Assembly (NCBI GenBank): GCA_003024175.1 | Contig: MDYQ01000019.1 | Location: 1-64,000 of the forward strand | Origin: Planoprotostelium fungivorum | Lineage: Eukaryota > Evosea > Variosea > Cavosteliida > Cavosteliaceae | Length of the DNA stretch: 64,000 nt | Direction: 5' to 3' | In this document: in pieces, positions 46,325 to 58,200 of the stretch | Numbering within the stretch: the first letter of the stretch is position 1 | Layout of the letters: each line of letters begins with the position of its first letter | Program-made: the position numbers and the translations under genes | The notes under the pieces: model-generated | Database searches by the model: none | Told to the model about the DNA's origin: nothing | Seen by the model: the letters and a program-made list of their open reading frames with translations, nothing else

Positions 46325-48151
46325 ATGGTGAACATTGCGCTGGTCGTGATCAGCATCATCATGATGATCGCTATAACGATCGGCAACATATATATTCTCG
46401 TGTATTTTCAACATGAGGCGGATAGGAATACAGCTTGGTTTCCGAAGGGGGTTACGGTGAGTAGGAATATACGCTTGGAAGGTGCATTCTCATCAGAGGT
46501 AGCTGGCGGGCTTAACACTAACCGCCTGTCTCATTTTGCTTCTTCCGGTCGATGTAGGAAACAGAGGCGACCCTGGTATCCCCATGCAGATACTGTGGAT
46601 AGTCGCGTATCTCGTAACGGCTGCCTTCGTGGTGCTCATTTTACCCTTCACCATCTTCTATTATGAAGCCGAAGATCCAGATCAGCCAAAGTGACGCCTT
46701 TCTTATCTTTCATGTCTGACATCTCCAGGGCATCGAAGCAAGTAGTGGAGGCCGTCAAATATACAGCCATCTCCATCGTCATCTTTGTAATTTTCACCGT
46801 TGTGGGTTGGGTACTGCTGGGAACAGCTCAAGTACCGATAGAGAATCTTTATTTCTCAGCCAACGTCTATAACGACGGTTTCACGGATTACAGTCTCGTC
46901 TCATATGCCAACTTCGTCAGAGGAATGGTGAACGCATCGCATCATATGAATGTTCTGCCAATGACGACGAATAGCAAGGCGCCAACGACGCTCAATTAGA
47001 ATTCCAAGTGACATTCATCCTCTACATCATCGGAGTGCTCAATCTGGGTGGTGTCTTCTGTCTCGTCATCTTTGGAGGCATCGGTCTGTCCGCCTTACCC
47101 GTGGATCTTCTCATGGCTTGGAGGAACAGACCACGATACATGACCAAGGGAGCGTAAGCACAGCACGTCCCTCAGCCCGTGATGACGATCTCGCAGCTAC
47201 CAGATGTATCAGGAACCCATTCTGGACAGATCCATACAATTGTTGGAAGTAGGATATCGCATGAAGGAGAAGATGAAGAGGACCGGAGGTCAACCTTCCG
47301 GTGGTCGTGCCCGAAGAGCGTACAACAAATTTAGAAAGGTGAACGATTCCCCTTCGGTGGCGATGCCCACATCTACAGGACGTCTTCCTCTTAGAAGAGA
47401 GATTCAATACGTTGGAGAAGGCTTACAACCGAGGTATCGGACCAAAGTTATTGACTATCATTTGGGCTTGGATTCAACTCGTCCTCGGTGTCGTTGCGTG
47501 AGTCTTTCAGCTGATCTCGACATCACTCACCACTCACAGTATCGTCACCTCCGTATTGTGGATCGTTCAGATCTTCATCGTACTCATCATCAAAGTTCCC
47601 GGCAACGTCTTCTTGTCCAAAATGTTCAACAGTAAGTGTCATCCTGATCTGACTCTCTCATCTGACCGTCACCAGCCCTGGACGCTGCCTTCGGTCTCTT
47701 TGGTGTCTGCGCCTACGGCGTCTTTGCCTTTTACCTCCTGTGGTGCATTTTCGCGGGTAACTTCCGTTTTGGGCTCCGTGTACCCTTCTTGTTCTCCATC
47801 CACCCGATGAAGGTAGGAGAGACCATGATGAACGCATTCTTGTTCAACACGCTCCTCCTGTTGCTGTCTGCCGTAGCCGTGGTGCAGTTCTGTACCGATG
47901 CGTTCAACGCATACACTCGTCTGACTGGTTCTGACGGTGAGTTGAGATGAGAAGATCGTGATGTCTGATGGAGAACAGTCATCTTCAACACGGGCATCAA
48001 GACACTGAAGGGAACCAAGTACATCTGGTTCTACTACCCTTACGTTCTGATCGCTCTCACGTTCATCGCGGGTGCCTACTTTGTGGTCTACCCAGCCGTG
48101 AAACCGAAGAAGGACAAGTATGGATTCTTGGTCAAGGCAAAAGACGCTTGA
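46325..48151 (+). CDS. LMBR1-like multi-pass membrane protein
   Basis: MVNIALVVISIIMMIAITIG (TM1), then LILLLPVDVGNRGDPGIPM, LWIVAYLVTAAFVVLILPFT, FYYEAEDPDQPK, VEAVKYTAISIVIFVIFTVV, FILYIIGVLNLGGVFCLVIF, GGIGLSALPVDLLMAWRNRP (the LPVDLL and GGIGL signature of LMBR1/LIMR proteins), LLTIIWAWIQLVLGVVA, VLWIVQIFIVLIIKVPGNVF and further TM segments up to VLIALTFIAGAYFVVYPAVK. About nine TM spans, typical for the family (receptor-like or lysosomal membrane proteins). Eight or more short introns. The first exon partly faces the MORN gene start 33 bp away. Confidence 0.88.
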
Positions 48152-48524
48152 TGTTGGCGAATAGATTATATAGGATGTCGAAATCTCACACAACTCGTGC
48201 TCAACACGTTCACTGCGACACAACATCACACAGACATGACTTCATCTTTCGGGACCGTTCCGCTTCAGCTATCTCTGTCCAGATGATGGCTTCAAGATAC
48301 CATAAGAGGTGAATTCACGTCAGATCCTGCACCATGAGCTTCGCAGCAGAAAGCCAGCGGGAGACTCCAGGAGATTTCATTGACCATGATTTAGATAGGC
48401 TACAACGGGACATGTATTGCGTTTTTGGAAGGCAGGGCACAATTTCCAACGCAGATGTGTTCGCCCGCAACGAGCTTTCTACAGAGATAAAAACATCATA
48501 ACGAACTACCCAAAGAATACAAAC

Positions 48525-49360
48525 ATGAAAGTCTCGATCGACACCCAATTGATGTCTGATGATTCGTCATCGACGTCGACAGAAGAGCCGCCCTTCGTAC
48601 AAATAGACATGGACATCGCATCAGAACCCATACAACACACGACGATGGAACCTACAATATACAGACATCAGAACCCACCGTCACTGTCCTTTTCCTCTAT
48701 CAGTCTTCAACTGTCAGGTGGTCGAAAGAGTTCTAAAGCGGACTCATATCGTAAACAATTGGAGAGGGAAATGACAAGAGCTCTTCAAAGGAAGGACAGA
48801 GACGAATACGATTCATCTGATGGTGATTGAATTTCTGTCTCGATGCATTCTGAAAACAACCCAGTTGATTCTGATGATGATTGTGAGATGATGGAAGCAC
48901 CAGCAGGTCAGCGGATGACAACCGATGACGATCGAATGTCTGTCGTCAATTATCACTCCGACAGCCCATTAGAGAATCTCCCCGACGAGGTACTCATCAG
49001 GATCTGGTCGTTTCTAGATCCACCTTCCATCGGTCGAACCGCTCAAGTGAGTCCCCCATCTTTTTGATGTCATTGTTGATTCGAATCACCCAGGTTTCTA
49101 GACGTCTGAGAGACATCTCATATGACATCCCAATGTGGAGAGACAACACCATCCATTGGATGCAAAACAAGACTCAAGGTCTATCTCTAGACCAATTGCA
49201 TCGCTACAGCTACTCCTTCTTCGTCAGACAATTCGTCTCGTTTCGCAAGGGAGAGAAGAAGAAGGAAGAAGAAGTGAAGAGGGAGCAGAAGGTTCTGAGG
49301 GACCAGAGGAGAAGAACGAGAGCGTCACGCATCATGAAGGCTGCATCATACGGAAGGTGA
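48525..49360 (+). CDS. F-box protein
   Basis: Tentative start MKVSIDTQLMSDDSSSTSTE at 48525. The N-terminal 100 residues are Ser/Glu/Asp-rich and likely disordered. An intron joins SSD to VDSDDDCEMMEAPAGQRMTT. The F-box is SPLENLPDEVLIRIWSFLDP, PSIGRTAQ, VSRRLRDISYDIPMWR. The rest is basic and coiled (GEKKKEEEVKREQKVLRDQR). F-box proteins bring substrates to SCF ubiquitin ligases. The substrate part is not recognisable. An upstream 55-codon frame (48334, MSFAAESQRETPGDFIDHDL) may be a first exon or uORF. The stop is only 5 bp before the next start codon. Confidence 0.75.
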
Positions 49361-49365
49361 TTGAG

Positions 49366-50423
49366 ATGACGATGATGATGATCGAACTGACTGGAAGAAG
49401 GGTCTGGGAGTGGATTTGTGCTATCTGCGTGGTCTTATTCACTATTCTATTGGTATTGCGACTGCAGGACATACTACAATGCGCCTGGTCCATCGTATTT
49501 ATTCCCCTATTTTTCATCATGGCTCAACTCCTCCTCGCTCCCACCCTCTACGACGCCTTCAGAACTTATTACGATTACAATTTTGACACCGAATTAGAGC
49601 CAGGTGAATATCCCATCTCATCGTCTAATCATCTCGTCATCACATCATCACATCATCTGATCGTCACCTCCAGATGAAGAACAGAATCGCGTCTGCGGCC
49701 CCATCTTCTTCTATCTCGCCTTCCCCGCCCCCCTTCAAGTCGATCCAAAGACATCCCGCTGCTTCATCTACCCTTCCGTCACCCTCATCACTCTCTGGAT
49801 CATCCTCCTCGTCCTCAAATTAGACGGCACGACTTCTCTACCCCACTGGGCCGTCTTCCTTCCTCTCATCATCACCACCTTCTTGTGGTCTCAACTTCCA
49901 CTCTGGGTCGGAGGCTTCTCGAGTATCTTGTCCGACAGTAGAAGGATCGACCGCATATTGGGATGCTCCGTCATACTATCACTCGCCGTATTCCTCATTC
50001 TGCTCGTTCTCAAGCTGGACGGAAGGATGGAGGAGACGTGGTACGTTGTCATGAGCCCTCTGTGGGTTGGAAAGGGGATCTTTATGATGACGCCCATCTT
50101 CTTTACCGTGGTCAAATTGTGGGTCTACCTGTGTGGATGCGGCTTGACCTGCTGTCGATCTACAACGAGGTTCTTCAGTCACTGGGGGACACTCTGCGTG
50201 ACCTTCTTGGGAATATCGACCATGGTTCTGGTGCCGCTCTTGGTCTTTGAGATTCTGATGGCTCAGCTGCTGCAAGGAATAGCCCATCCGTTTGCGGTGG
50301 TCTTCATCCCCATTTTTGTCATAGAAGGTGAGAGGAGAGAATGATGGGAGTGGCTGATGATGAACAGGATTCATACTGTGTGGATGCTGTGTGGTCAATT
50401 GCGCGTTCTTATGCAGTGACTGA
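49366..50423 (+). CDS. TMEM185 (transmembrane fragile-X-F) family protein
   Basis: MTMMMIELTGRRVWEWICAI starts at 49366. Hydrophobic spans: ICVVLFTILLVLRLQDILQC, AWSIVFIPLFFIMAQLLLAP, VTLITLWIILLVLKLDGTTS, HWAVFLPLIITTFLWSQLPL, SVILSLAVFLILLVLKLDGR, TWYVVMSPLWVGKGIFMMTP, LCVTFLGISTMVLVPLLVFE and HPFAVVFIPIFVIEG. The repeated VLKLDG...W..VF.PLW pattern is the TMEM185 family's internal repeat. It ends in a Cys-rich tail (FILCGCCVVNCAFLCSD). Three exons. The function of the family is not established. Confidence 0.82.
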
Positions 50424-50702
50424 GAGTCGGCATTCGATTTTACGATCGGTGTGAATCTACCATCGCACATCAAGTGCCGAGTGGCCTGAGGCCAGAAGAC
50501 CCGTTTTCTTTCGTGATCATGACGATGATCATCTCGATCACTCGAAATAAACGAAAGACGAAATCGTGTCATAATGTCATTCGATTTACGTGTGGTGTTG
50601 TCCGCTGATCCACACCGTGCGATAATGTACAGAAATTCGGCATTCATCTACAACGGCCCATTCCGTGATTTCCGATGAGAGGTTGGTCCACACAGACACA
50701 CG

Positions 50703-53211
50703 ATGCCCCCAAAGAAGGGAAGACCGGAACCAAATAAGATCGTCTCAGAAGAGCGATCTAGCTCCCCAGATGATGCTACTCCGGCAAAATGTCCGCACAT
50801 CTCTCGTAACTTCAGGTACAGAGACGTCTATAGACGGATCTTGAACCCTTCGAGATGGTGTTGTGGAGGTGATGATCTGATATCGCCTCTCAATGCAAAA
50901 GACATCCGATGAACGACTTGCAGTGTGTGGAACGACCGAGAATGTGTGGGCGTGTCTATCTTGTGCCTTCATGGGCTGTGGACGTTATCTCAAGAACCAC
51001 GCGAGCCAACACTACAATGACAAGAAGCACGCCCTCGTATTAGACATCAACAGCAAACTCTGCCACTGGTGTTGAATCAATTCATCTCGAGATTTAGCTG
51101 ATCTTCGATCAGCTACGAATGTGAAGCTTACGTTCCAAATGACAACACGAAAGGACAGATACAGCAACTAAGAAGACTGTTGGAACGAGCACAGACGAGA
51201 CAAGATGATGATGAAGTGAGTTCGATGTCTATCTCTTTTGATGAAAAGAAATTGATGTCCACAGGATTTGAACCTCAGCAAAGACGAGATCATTGTGAGT
51301 CACTCACCATCCTCTCTTCTCATCCACACCCAGGAAGATGAACCAGAAATTCCTCAACAGATCGACTTCCAGCCAACTCAGAAAGAGTGATCTTTATTTT
51401 ATCTCTCTCATCACAACTCATTGATGTCATCTCATCTGAATTCATCTTTAGATTTCAAACGATGGATATCGTAGAGTCAGTGAAGAAGAAGAGAGGAATG
51501 AGACTGGCCAAGTCAGCCTTCTTGAAATGGAAGAACAACGTAGTTCTCAATCGCTCGTCCGAACTCGACGTGGAAGTGAGATCCGTGCACCTCCTCCCGC
51601 GAGATTCAAATTTCAAATCAGGCGCCAAAATCGGAAGAACTACCGTCCAAGATTGACAAGAAGAGAAAAGTGGAAGGAGAAGAGAAGGTGAGATCTCATC
51701 GATGTCTCATGATCAACCGTCGCAGGTCATCGAAGAGAAGAAGAAGGATGCAACCAGTGGTAGGACGGGCCTGCGTAACCTTGGTAACACTTGCTTCATG
51801 AACAGTATACTGCAGTGTCTCGGTCACAACCGGAGATTTCGCGAATATTTCATGCATCAGCTCCTGCCGCGATCGCAGGGAACAGAAGAGGCGTCGGTCA
51901 CCATCAACTGCCACGTGTGTACACGTCATCGTGACGAATCGTGACGAATCGTGACGTCATCAGACTTTCACGCGGCAGCCCACGGCAGAGATGCTGGCGC
52001 TCATCATCCAGCAGAGTAAGAGGAGGAAACAAGAGAAATTGAAATTGGAAGAATTGTGAGTCGACGTGTCGTCTACAACGACTGAAGATATCGTGAGATC
52101 TCTGGCCATGCAACTGCACACCCTCTTGAGATGTCTCTGGTCCGGAGAATTATCCGTAGTTTCTCCGAACGGGCTATTGGATGCAATTTGGTCCTTCGTC
52201 CCAAAATTCAAAAACTACCAACAGCAGGACGCACAGGAATTTCTGACGGAATTTCTCGACAGGTGCGTCCATCTCGGTACGTAACGTGAAATTTCGCAGG
52301 TTACACGTGGAATTGATCAGCGCGGGAGAAGATAAACCGGATGGGAAGTCCATCTACAACACGAGTCATCTAAAGAGTGTGATCAACGACATCTTCCAAG
52401 GCACGAAGATGAACCAGATCAAATGTTCCAACTGTCAATCTACAACTCGAGTCAAGGAGCCATTTTTAGATCTCATGCTGGACATCCCCAAAGTCTCCTT
52501 ACCCCAAGGTGAAGGGTCTCGTTGTAGACGAACGTAACGGTGCGTACAGGTAGGAGGGCCAAGAGGGATCCGGGTGCCGTCTGCAAGCTGGAGGAATGTA
52601 TAGAGGCCACCCTTAAGCCTGAGATCGTCACAGACAGGTGACAGACGACAAGTGTCAAACTGACATCCAATAGACATTGCGACCACTGCAAGACGAAATG
52701 TGACGCGGAAAAGTCGACGAAATTCGAAGTCTTACCCCAGGTGGGTAGTTTTCGTCGAGATCTCTGTTGATCACGTGACAGGTCATCTGCATCGTATTGA
52801 AACGATTCTGCTGGATGGGAAATGTGAGGAGCAAGATCAACACCAGCGTCACTTTTCCTCTGACCTCACTCAATCTATCCGCTTTCTGTCTGACTCCATC
52901 TACAACGACTTACCACCTGCAATCGATCGTCACACATCACGGCACACAGTGAGACATAGACAACACATCATGATGATGGTTGACATGATGACAGATTAAG
53001 AGAAGGACACTACACCAGCTACTGTTACAACGATGAAGGAGACACGTGGGAACATTACAACGACAGTAAAGTCCACATTGTCATGAGAGAAGAGGTAGAG
53101 GGTACCGAGCCTTACCTTCTCTTCTATGAGATCGATGCGGTGCAGGAGGGGAAGGAGAACGATTTAAACACGACACAACCCTTTTTTGAAGACGAGATTG
53201 TAGATGAATAG
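50703..53211 (+). CDS. Ubiquitin-specific protease, USP3/USP44/49-like, with Zn-UBP domain
   Basis: [20 protein letters not shown] starts the protein. The Zn-UBP finger [40 protein letters not shown] binds free ubiquitin C-termini in the family. After a Lys-rich linker comes the catalytic domain: Cys box [38 protein letters not shown] (QQDAQEFL), zinc-ribbon [20 protein letters not shown] and [17 protein letters not shown], and the His box [20 protein letters not shown] followed by YLLFYE. Cys and His are intact, so it is probably active. About twelve short introns. Candidate substrates such as histone H2A/H2B come from relatives only. Confidence 0.92.
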
Positions 53212-53446
53212 ATGTTTGGCTCAATGTGGCCTTTCTGTTGAATATGAGGAGAAAGGATGGAGGAGGATGATCATGATGTGACGACGTGTGATTTTGTAGA
53301 GGGAGAGCTGAGTCAGTTGAAATGAGGAAGAGGTGATCATGATTTGGAATGAGAGACTGATGAGGAAATTCCGTGAAATTCTCTGACTGATTTTTGACGA
53401 TCGGCAGGGCACATCTGTATTTTCTGATCGGGACTCAACACTATAG

Positions 53447-54718
53447 ATGGGGCGGCTTAACTTCCTCGTCTTGATTTCCCTTATTTATTTACGAGTTGGC
53501 GCATACGGTGTCACCGATGAAACGTCCATTCCAGGTGATGTCCATCCATCTCCTTCTCGACTCACATTCTTTAGACATCCCTTGCTTTCCAATGGGTTCA
53601 GCATCGTTTCGCGACGGTCTGCCTACCGCCAATCGAACAGAATGGTTCTGCGATTCAGATCAATTATTCGGTTTCCTAGGGTGAGCTCCACCTCGAAACT
53701 TCATCCAACGTGTCTCGTAGGTTCAGCTATCCCATGGAGAGCTTCGATTGTGAATCCGACATATATAGCTACCAACACCTCTATACCGATCTCAGTCGCA
53801 TGAAATCAGAATTCGGCGCCACATTCGTTAGAACGTATCTACCGGGATGTAGAGAGACCTTCGTGTGGGTCAACCTCGTCAAAGCCGCTCGCGATCTCGA
53901 CATGTGAGCATGTTCTTCATACATCCGTCGACTTCATTGCCTCTGTTCGTGTAGAGTACAGAGTCTAGAATCTGAGTGAAATTGGTAGGGCCATCATCCC
54001 CATGTTATATTGGGACTGGCAACGTAACGATACGTACATGTACAAGTCCGAAGATGCTTTGATGGGCGTCTTTGAAGACCCAGAAGTCGGCGAAATTTCA
54101 CCTTACGTCATCCACTCTGTCGCCTTTGGTGATGAGCTGGGAGAGCAGGGAGACTATTGGCTACCTCTCATGAAAGAGATGAAAGCAAAGTTGGCGCGAT
54201 ACGATGTCCCAATCACCGTCACGGACGATTGGGACCGGGACATCTACCGAAAAGGCGGGAAACTGAACGAATTTGGGACGCTCGTCAACCAACTGTCCGA
54301 TCTGACCAACGCCCACGGTGAATATCTCATCTACAACGTTGTAGACAACCATTTACCCCCGGCAGTCATGCCGTATTACCATGCAGATCGCTGCCCCGAC
54401 GCCTATCACTACTGGGACTATTTTCAAGAACAGATCGAGTTCATGATCGACAACGATCTGAAGCGTCCCATCTTGATCTCTCAGACTCTTTGGTCATCAT
54501 CTCACGAGGGCATCCACGATCGCGGTTTGCACGATGAGGCGAGGGACTTGGCCAACTTTGAGACGTACTGGAACACCATACTGGACCGATGTCTGTACTT
54601 CAAAGAGAAGAAGATCGGATGGTTCGTGCACGCTTACGATGATGATGGAGAGCCCGGAATGGGCATGATCGATCATCAAGGGCAAGTTAAGATGAGATTT
54701 CACCCTAAACGCTGCTGA
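53447..54718 (+). CDS. Secreted GH17-like protein (beta-1,3-glucanase fold), nucleophile apparently replaced
   Basis: A signal peptide (MGRLNFLVLISLIYLRVGAY) precedes ASFRDGLPTANRTEWFCDSD, FSYPMESFDCESDIYSYQHL, FGATFVRTYLPGCRETFVW and MAIIPMLYWDWQRND, a (beta/alpha)8 pattern like fungal GH17 glucan hydrolases. VIHSVAFGDELGEQGDYW matches the acid-Glu strand (GNE-like). At the second catalytic strand, where the family has ETGWPS, the sequence reads ILISQTLWSSSHEG, with Gln for the expected Glu. It may therefore be a non-hydrolytic glucan binder, or belong to a different sub-branch. About five exons. The third contains a full motif palindrome at 54331-54344. Confidence 0.65.
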
Positions 54719-55217
54719 ATCTACGATGAGCTTCCTATATTCAAAGTCATTAGATATAAAATGGAAGTTGATGCAATTGCATCATAGTGTCGTGCGATTA
54801 CAATGAGGTCTACACATGGCCGAGAATCTCCCATGTGGTGTGTCTCGCTCGCAGGTGTGTAACAAAATCATCCTTGACAGTACCACCGGTCGTCAACGTG
54901 GAATACGCTCCCACAAGAAGCCCAGTAATAGGATGGTTGGTATACTCTGCACCCACCAAATGGTCAGTTCCGCTCGCCTCCCAGTTCCCTGGCGGTCGAG
55001 ACAGCTCTCCTGAAATCTCGGACAGAATTGGTCGTTTGAGCCTCTCATTTGCAAGGAACAACGTACCGCAGGGCAGACGGGACAGATACTTTATTGGGAT
55101 AAACGAAAAAAATCTGTCTCATTTTGACTTTGGCCGTGCCGTGCCGCCACTTCGCTACGAGAAGAAGATAAGATATAATCCACTCGAAGCCACGAGAATC
55201 AGACGAAAGACGATGGA
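54719..55217. other. Unresolved region upstream of the IPT receptor
   Basis: Open frames occur on both strands: plus, about 54787-55269, containing SLTVPPVVNVEYAPTRSPVI; and minus, 54810-55061, containing TDHLVGAEYTNHPITGLLVG. Neither has a clear start or a recognised domain. The plus frame can be joined in phase to the IPT gene through an intron starting at 55268, so it could be the receptor's N-terminus. The evidence does not settle it. Confidence 0.3.
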
Positions 55218-58200
55218 ATGGAACCGACGATATCACGGTGGTGCCGTTTGGCTGTATCTCACGTGGTGATTGTCTTGATGCCAAGTTGTAATCATCCACG
55301 ATTGACGAAGGCAGCATCATTCTGGGTCAATCAGTCGTCCATGCCGGCAGTTGCGATAGATCGCCGAGTCCGTTTGGAGATAACATCAACTGTACTCTCA
55401 CCTCCGGTAAAACAGTTCAATTTATCGCCTACGACAACAACCAGACCGCCTGGATTGGTGCAAACACTTGTAACAAATCACCATGTCATGTTCCGATACC
55501 TGCTGGAACTGGGCCAAATCACAACCTCACCTTCTACGCCACAAAGAACGAGATCATGGAAACCATTGTCTATAACTATCAAGCACCTGCAGTCTCCTCC
55601 TGGACTCCAGTTGGAAGTGCTGGTTCCCTCTTTTCGATCAATGGACAATACTTGAACTTCCCCGGCGTCAGCATCACCATCGGACAGAACCAATGTCTTA
55701 ATGTGAACTTTTCAAACGGGTCGATGACTTGCATCATTCCAACGGGTGTTGGAAGACTTCTCCCTGTCTCTCTCACAGCCAACGGTCAGTCCATCGCGAG
55801 CAGTCTCCAAAAAGGCCTCGGTTGGGAGGTGACAATCACACATTCTCATCTTCATTTTCATCGTGGAATATAACAGCCAACAGATCTACTCTTCCAGGCC
55901 CAGCCAGACCGAAGACAATTTCAACTTGGTCAACAGCGACCCTCGAGTCACTCAGCTCTTCACAGGATACACCTATACTCTCTCTGCCACATCATCCACA
56001 AACGGAAGCGATTGGTATAATGCACCCGCCAACATCACCTCCTACGCGATCGTCTTCACTGGCGTTCTCTATTCACCTTCGACCACGACCTTCTCTTACA
56101 GTATCGGCTCAGTCCCTCAGTCCTTGACGTGCAAAGCATCATCTGGCATCAGCAATGGGGTATTCAACTTTCAACTCTCGGCCAATCAATACTACCCTCT
56201 CCGAATTGTCTTCTACATGAACACTTCTTCATCATGGTCCATCAATCTCACCGCATTTACCAATTACGTTTATCTGGTGAGACCTTATTTTCATTTCATC
56301 TGCTCATTCATTTACAGAGCAATATCAGTAGCGCTGCGGTATTCTCTTATCTTGCTCCCACATTCTCTAGCATCTTTCCCGCCTCCAACACCCAGCCCAC
56401 CTCCCAGCTCACCTTGACCATGAACGGCACAAATATTGGGGACGCCAGCTATTCCCCCACCCTCTACGTCAACGGTCAATCCACCGCATTCCAGATCAAT
56501 AACGGCTCCATCACCTTCACTCCACCCTCTCAGGGAAGGTTCTCGTTACGTTACGTCACCGGAGGTCAGTCGTTCCAGACCGATTGGACTTTTCTACCCC
56601 CCTACATCAACTCATCTACAACCTGCCCGTCCACAGGCTGTCAGTGTACACTCACTGGTACCAGTCTGGGAAACGTACCCGGAGCGATCGGAGTCATCTA
56701 CAACGGACAGAGATTGAATTTATCCGTCAGCATTCCTACGGATTTCAGTGCCGTCACTTTTGCCCTGCCGGCTGGGTATCGCAACGCGTCTCTACAACTC
56801 ATCGTGAGTGATTTGGTGGGAAATATATTCAACTACGCCTACTCTCCCGCCAATTTCACCGCCATCACCGGTCTATCTACAACGCTACCGGGCGGAAACC
56901 TCGTCACCATCTCTGGAGGAAATTTCGGTCCAAACACCACGTACCCCATATCCCTCACCTGGGGTGGTGTGCCCATCTACAACGCGACACTTCAGTCAGA
57001 CTACAACGGCATACAATTGTACCAGCCGACAGTCAGTCGAGTAGGTCCGGTACTAGTGTCTCTTTCCATCGGTGGAGACGTATTGACCCAGAATTACGTC
57101 GCCCTACCGTCTATCTACAACGTGGCTGGGCCCTCTCAGGGAACACCTTCCTTCTCACTGAACGGTACGTGGGGTGACACGTCATCGTACAACGCTCTCC
57201 TGTACATTGGTAACATGACCCTGCCCATCAGCCCTTCGTCTACAACGACCTTCACTTTCGACCTACCCCCTTACCCTGCCGGTATATATCCCATGGTATT
57301 TCAACTGGGCAACTACAACTCGACGCCGGCCAATTTCACGTACATTGCCGCACCCCTCGTTACCTCAGTGTCTTTAGTACCCACCATCGGTGGTTCATCG
57401 ATTATTCTGGGAAATTTTCTCAACTACTCATACCCCAGCGTGACCATTGGGGGAACGTATGTGAACGTCAACTCTGTCAGCATGACATCTATCACCATCA
57501 TGGTTCCTCCCGGAACAGGCAGTACTCTTCTCATCGTCGACGTCAATGGTCAATCTACAACGATCACTTTCAGCTACCAACCCCCCACCATCACGGATAT
57601 TTTCGGAAATTTCAACACGACGGGTGGTAGCATCAACATCACCGGTACGAACTTTGGAACAGACGTCAGTGTCATCCGGGTCACCCTTGGAGGCATCGAT
57701 TGCCCCGTCATCAGCTTACCGGGAGCTCACACGGTAATGAACGTGAAAATTCCACCGGGCTCGGGTAGTCGCACTCTCTTCGTACAAGTCGACAGTCAGA
57801 TGTCTCCAGCTTACGTATTTACGTACTCTCCCCCCTCCCTGACGAGCTTGACGAGAAATGTCCCCACATCGGGAGGAACGGTCCAGGTTCTGGGGGCTAA
57901 TTTTGGACGCAACTTGAGCTTGGTCAACATCAGCCTGGGAGGCATTCCACAGAACGTCTCCTCTGTCACAGATGACTTAGTCTCCTTCTACGCTTCACCC
58001 GGCACGGGATTCTCTCTTCTCTTCATCACGGTGGATGGCGTGACCGTAACCAATACGTTCACTTACGCTCCCCCTCTCATCTTATCCGCCAAGATCGACG
58101 ACGGCATGGAAAATCTCACTCTCCACTGTCTCAATCTGGGTTTCAACTCCTCCGACACTCTCGTGTACATCAACGGCTCGATGTCGAATGCCTCGACGAA

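Noticed and set aside
53221-53412. Minus-strand 63-codon frame in the USP to GH17 gap
   Set aside because: Short, hydrophobic by composition only, and no relatives or splice signals.
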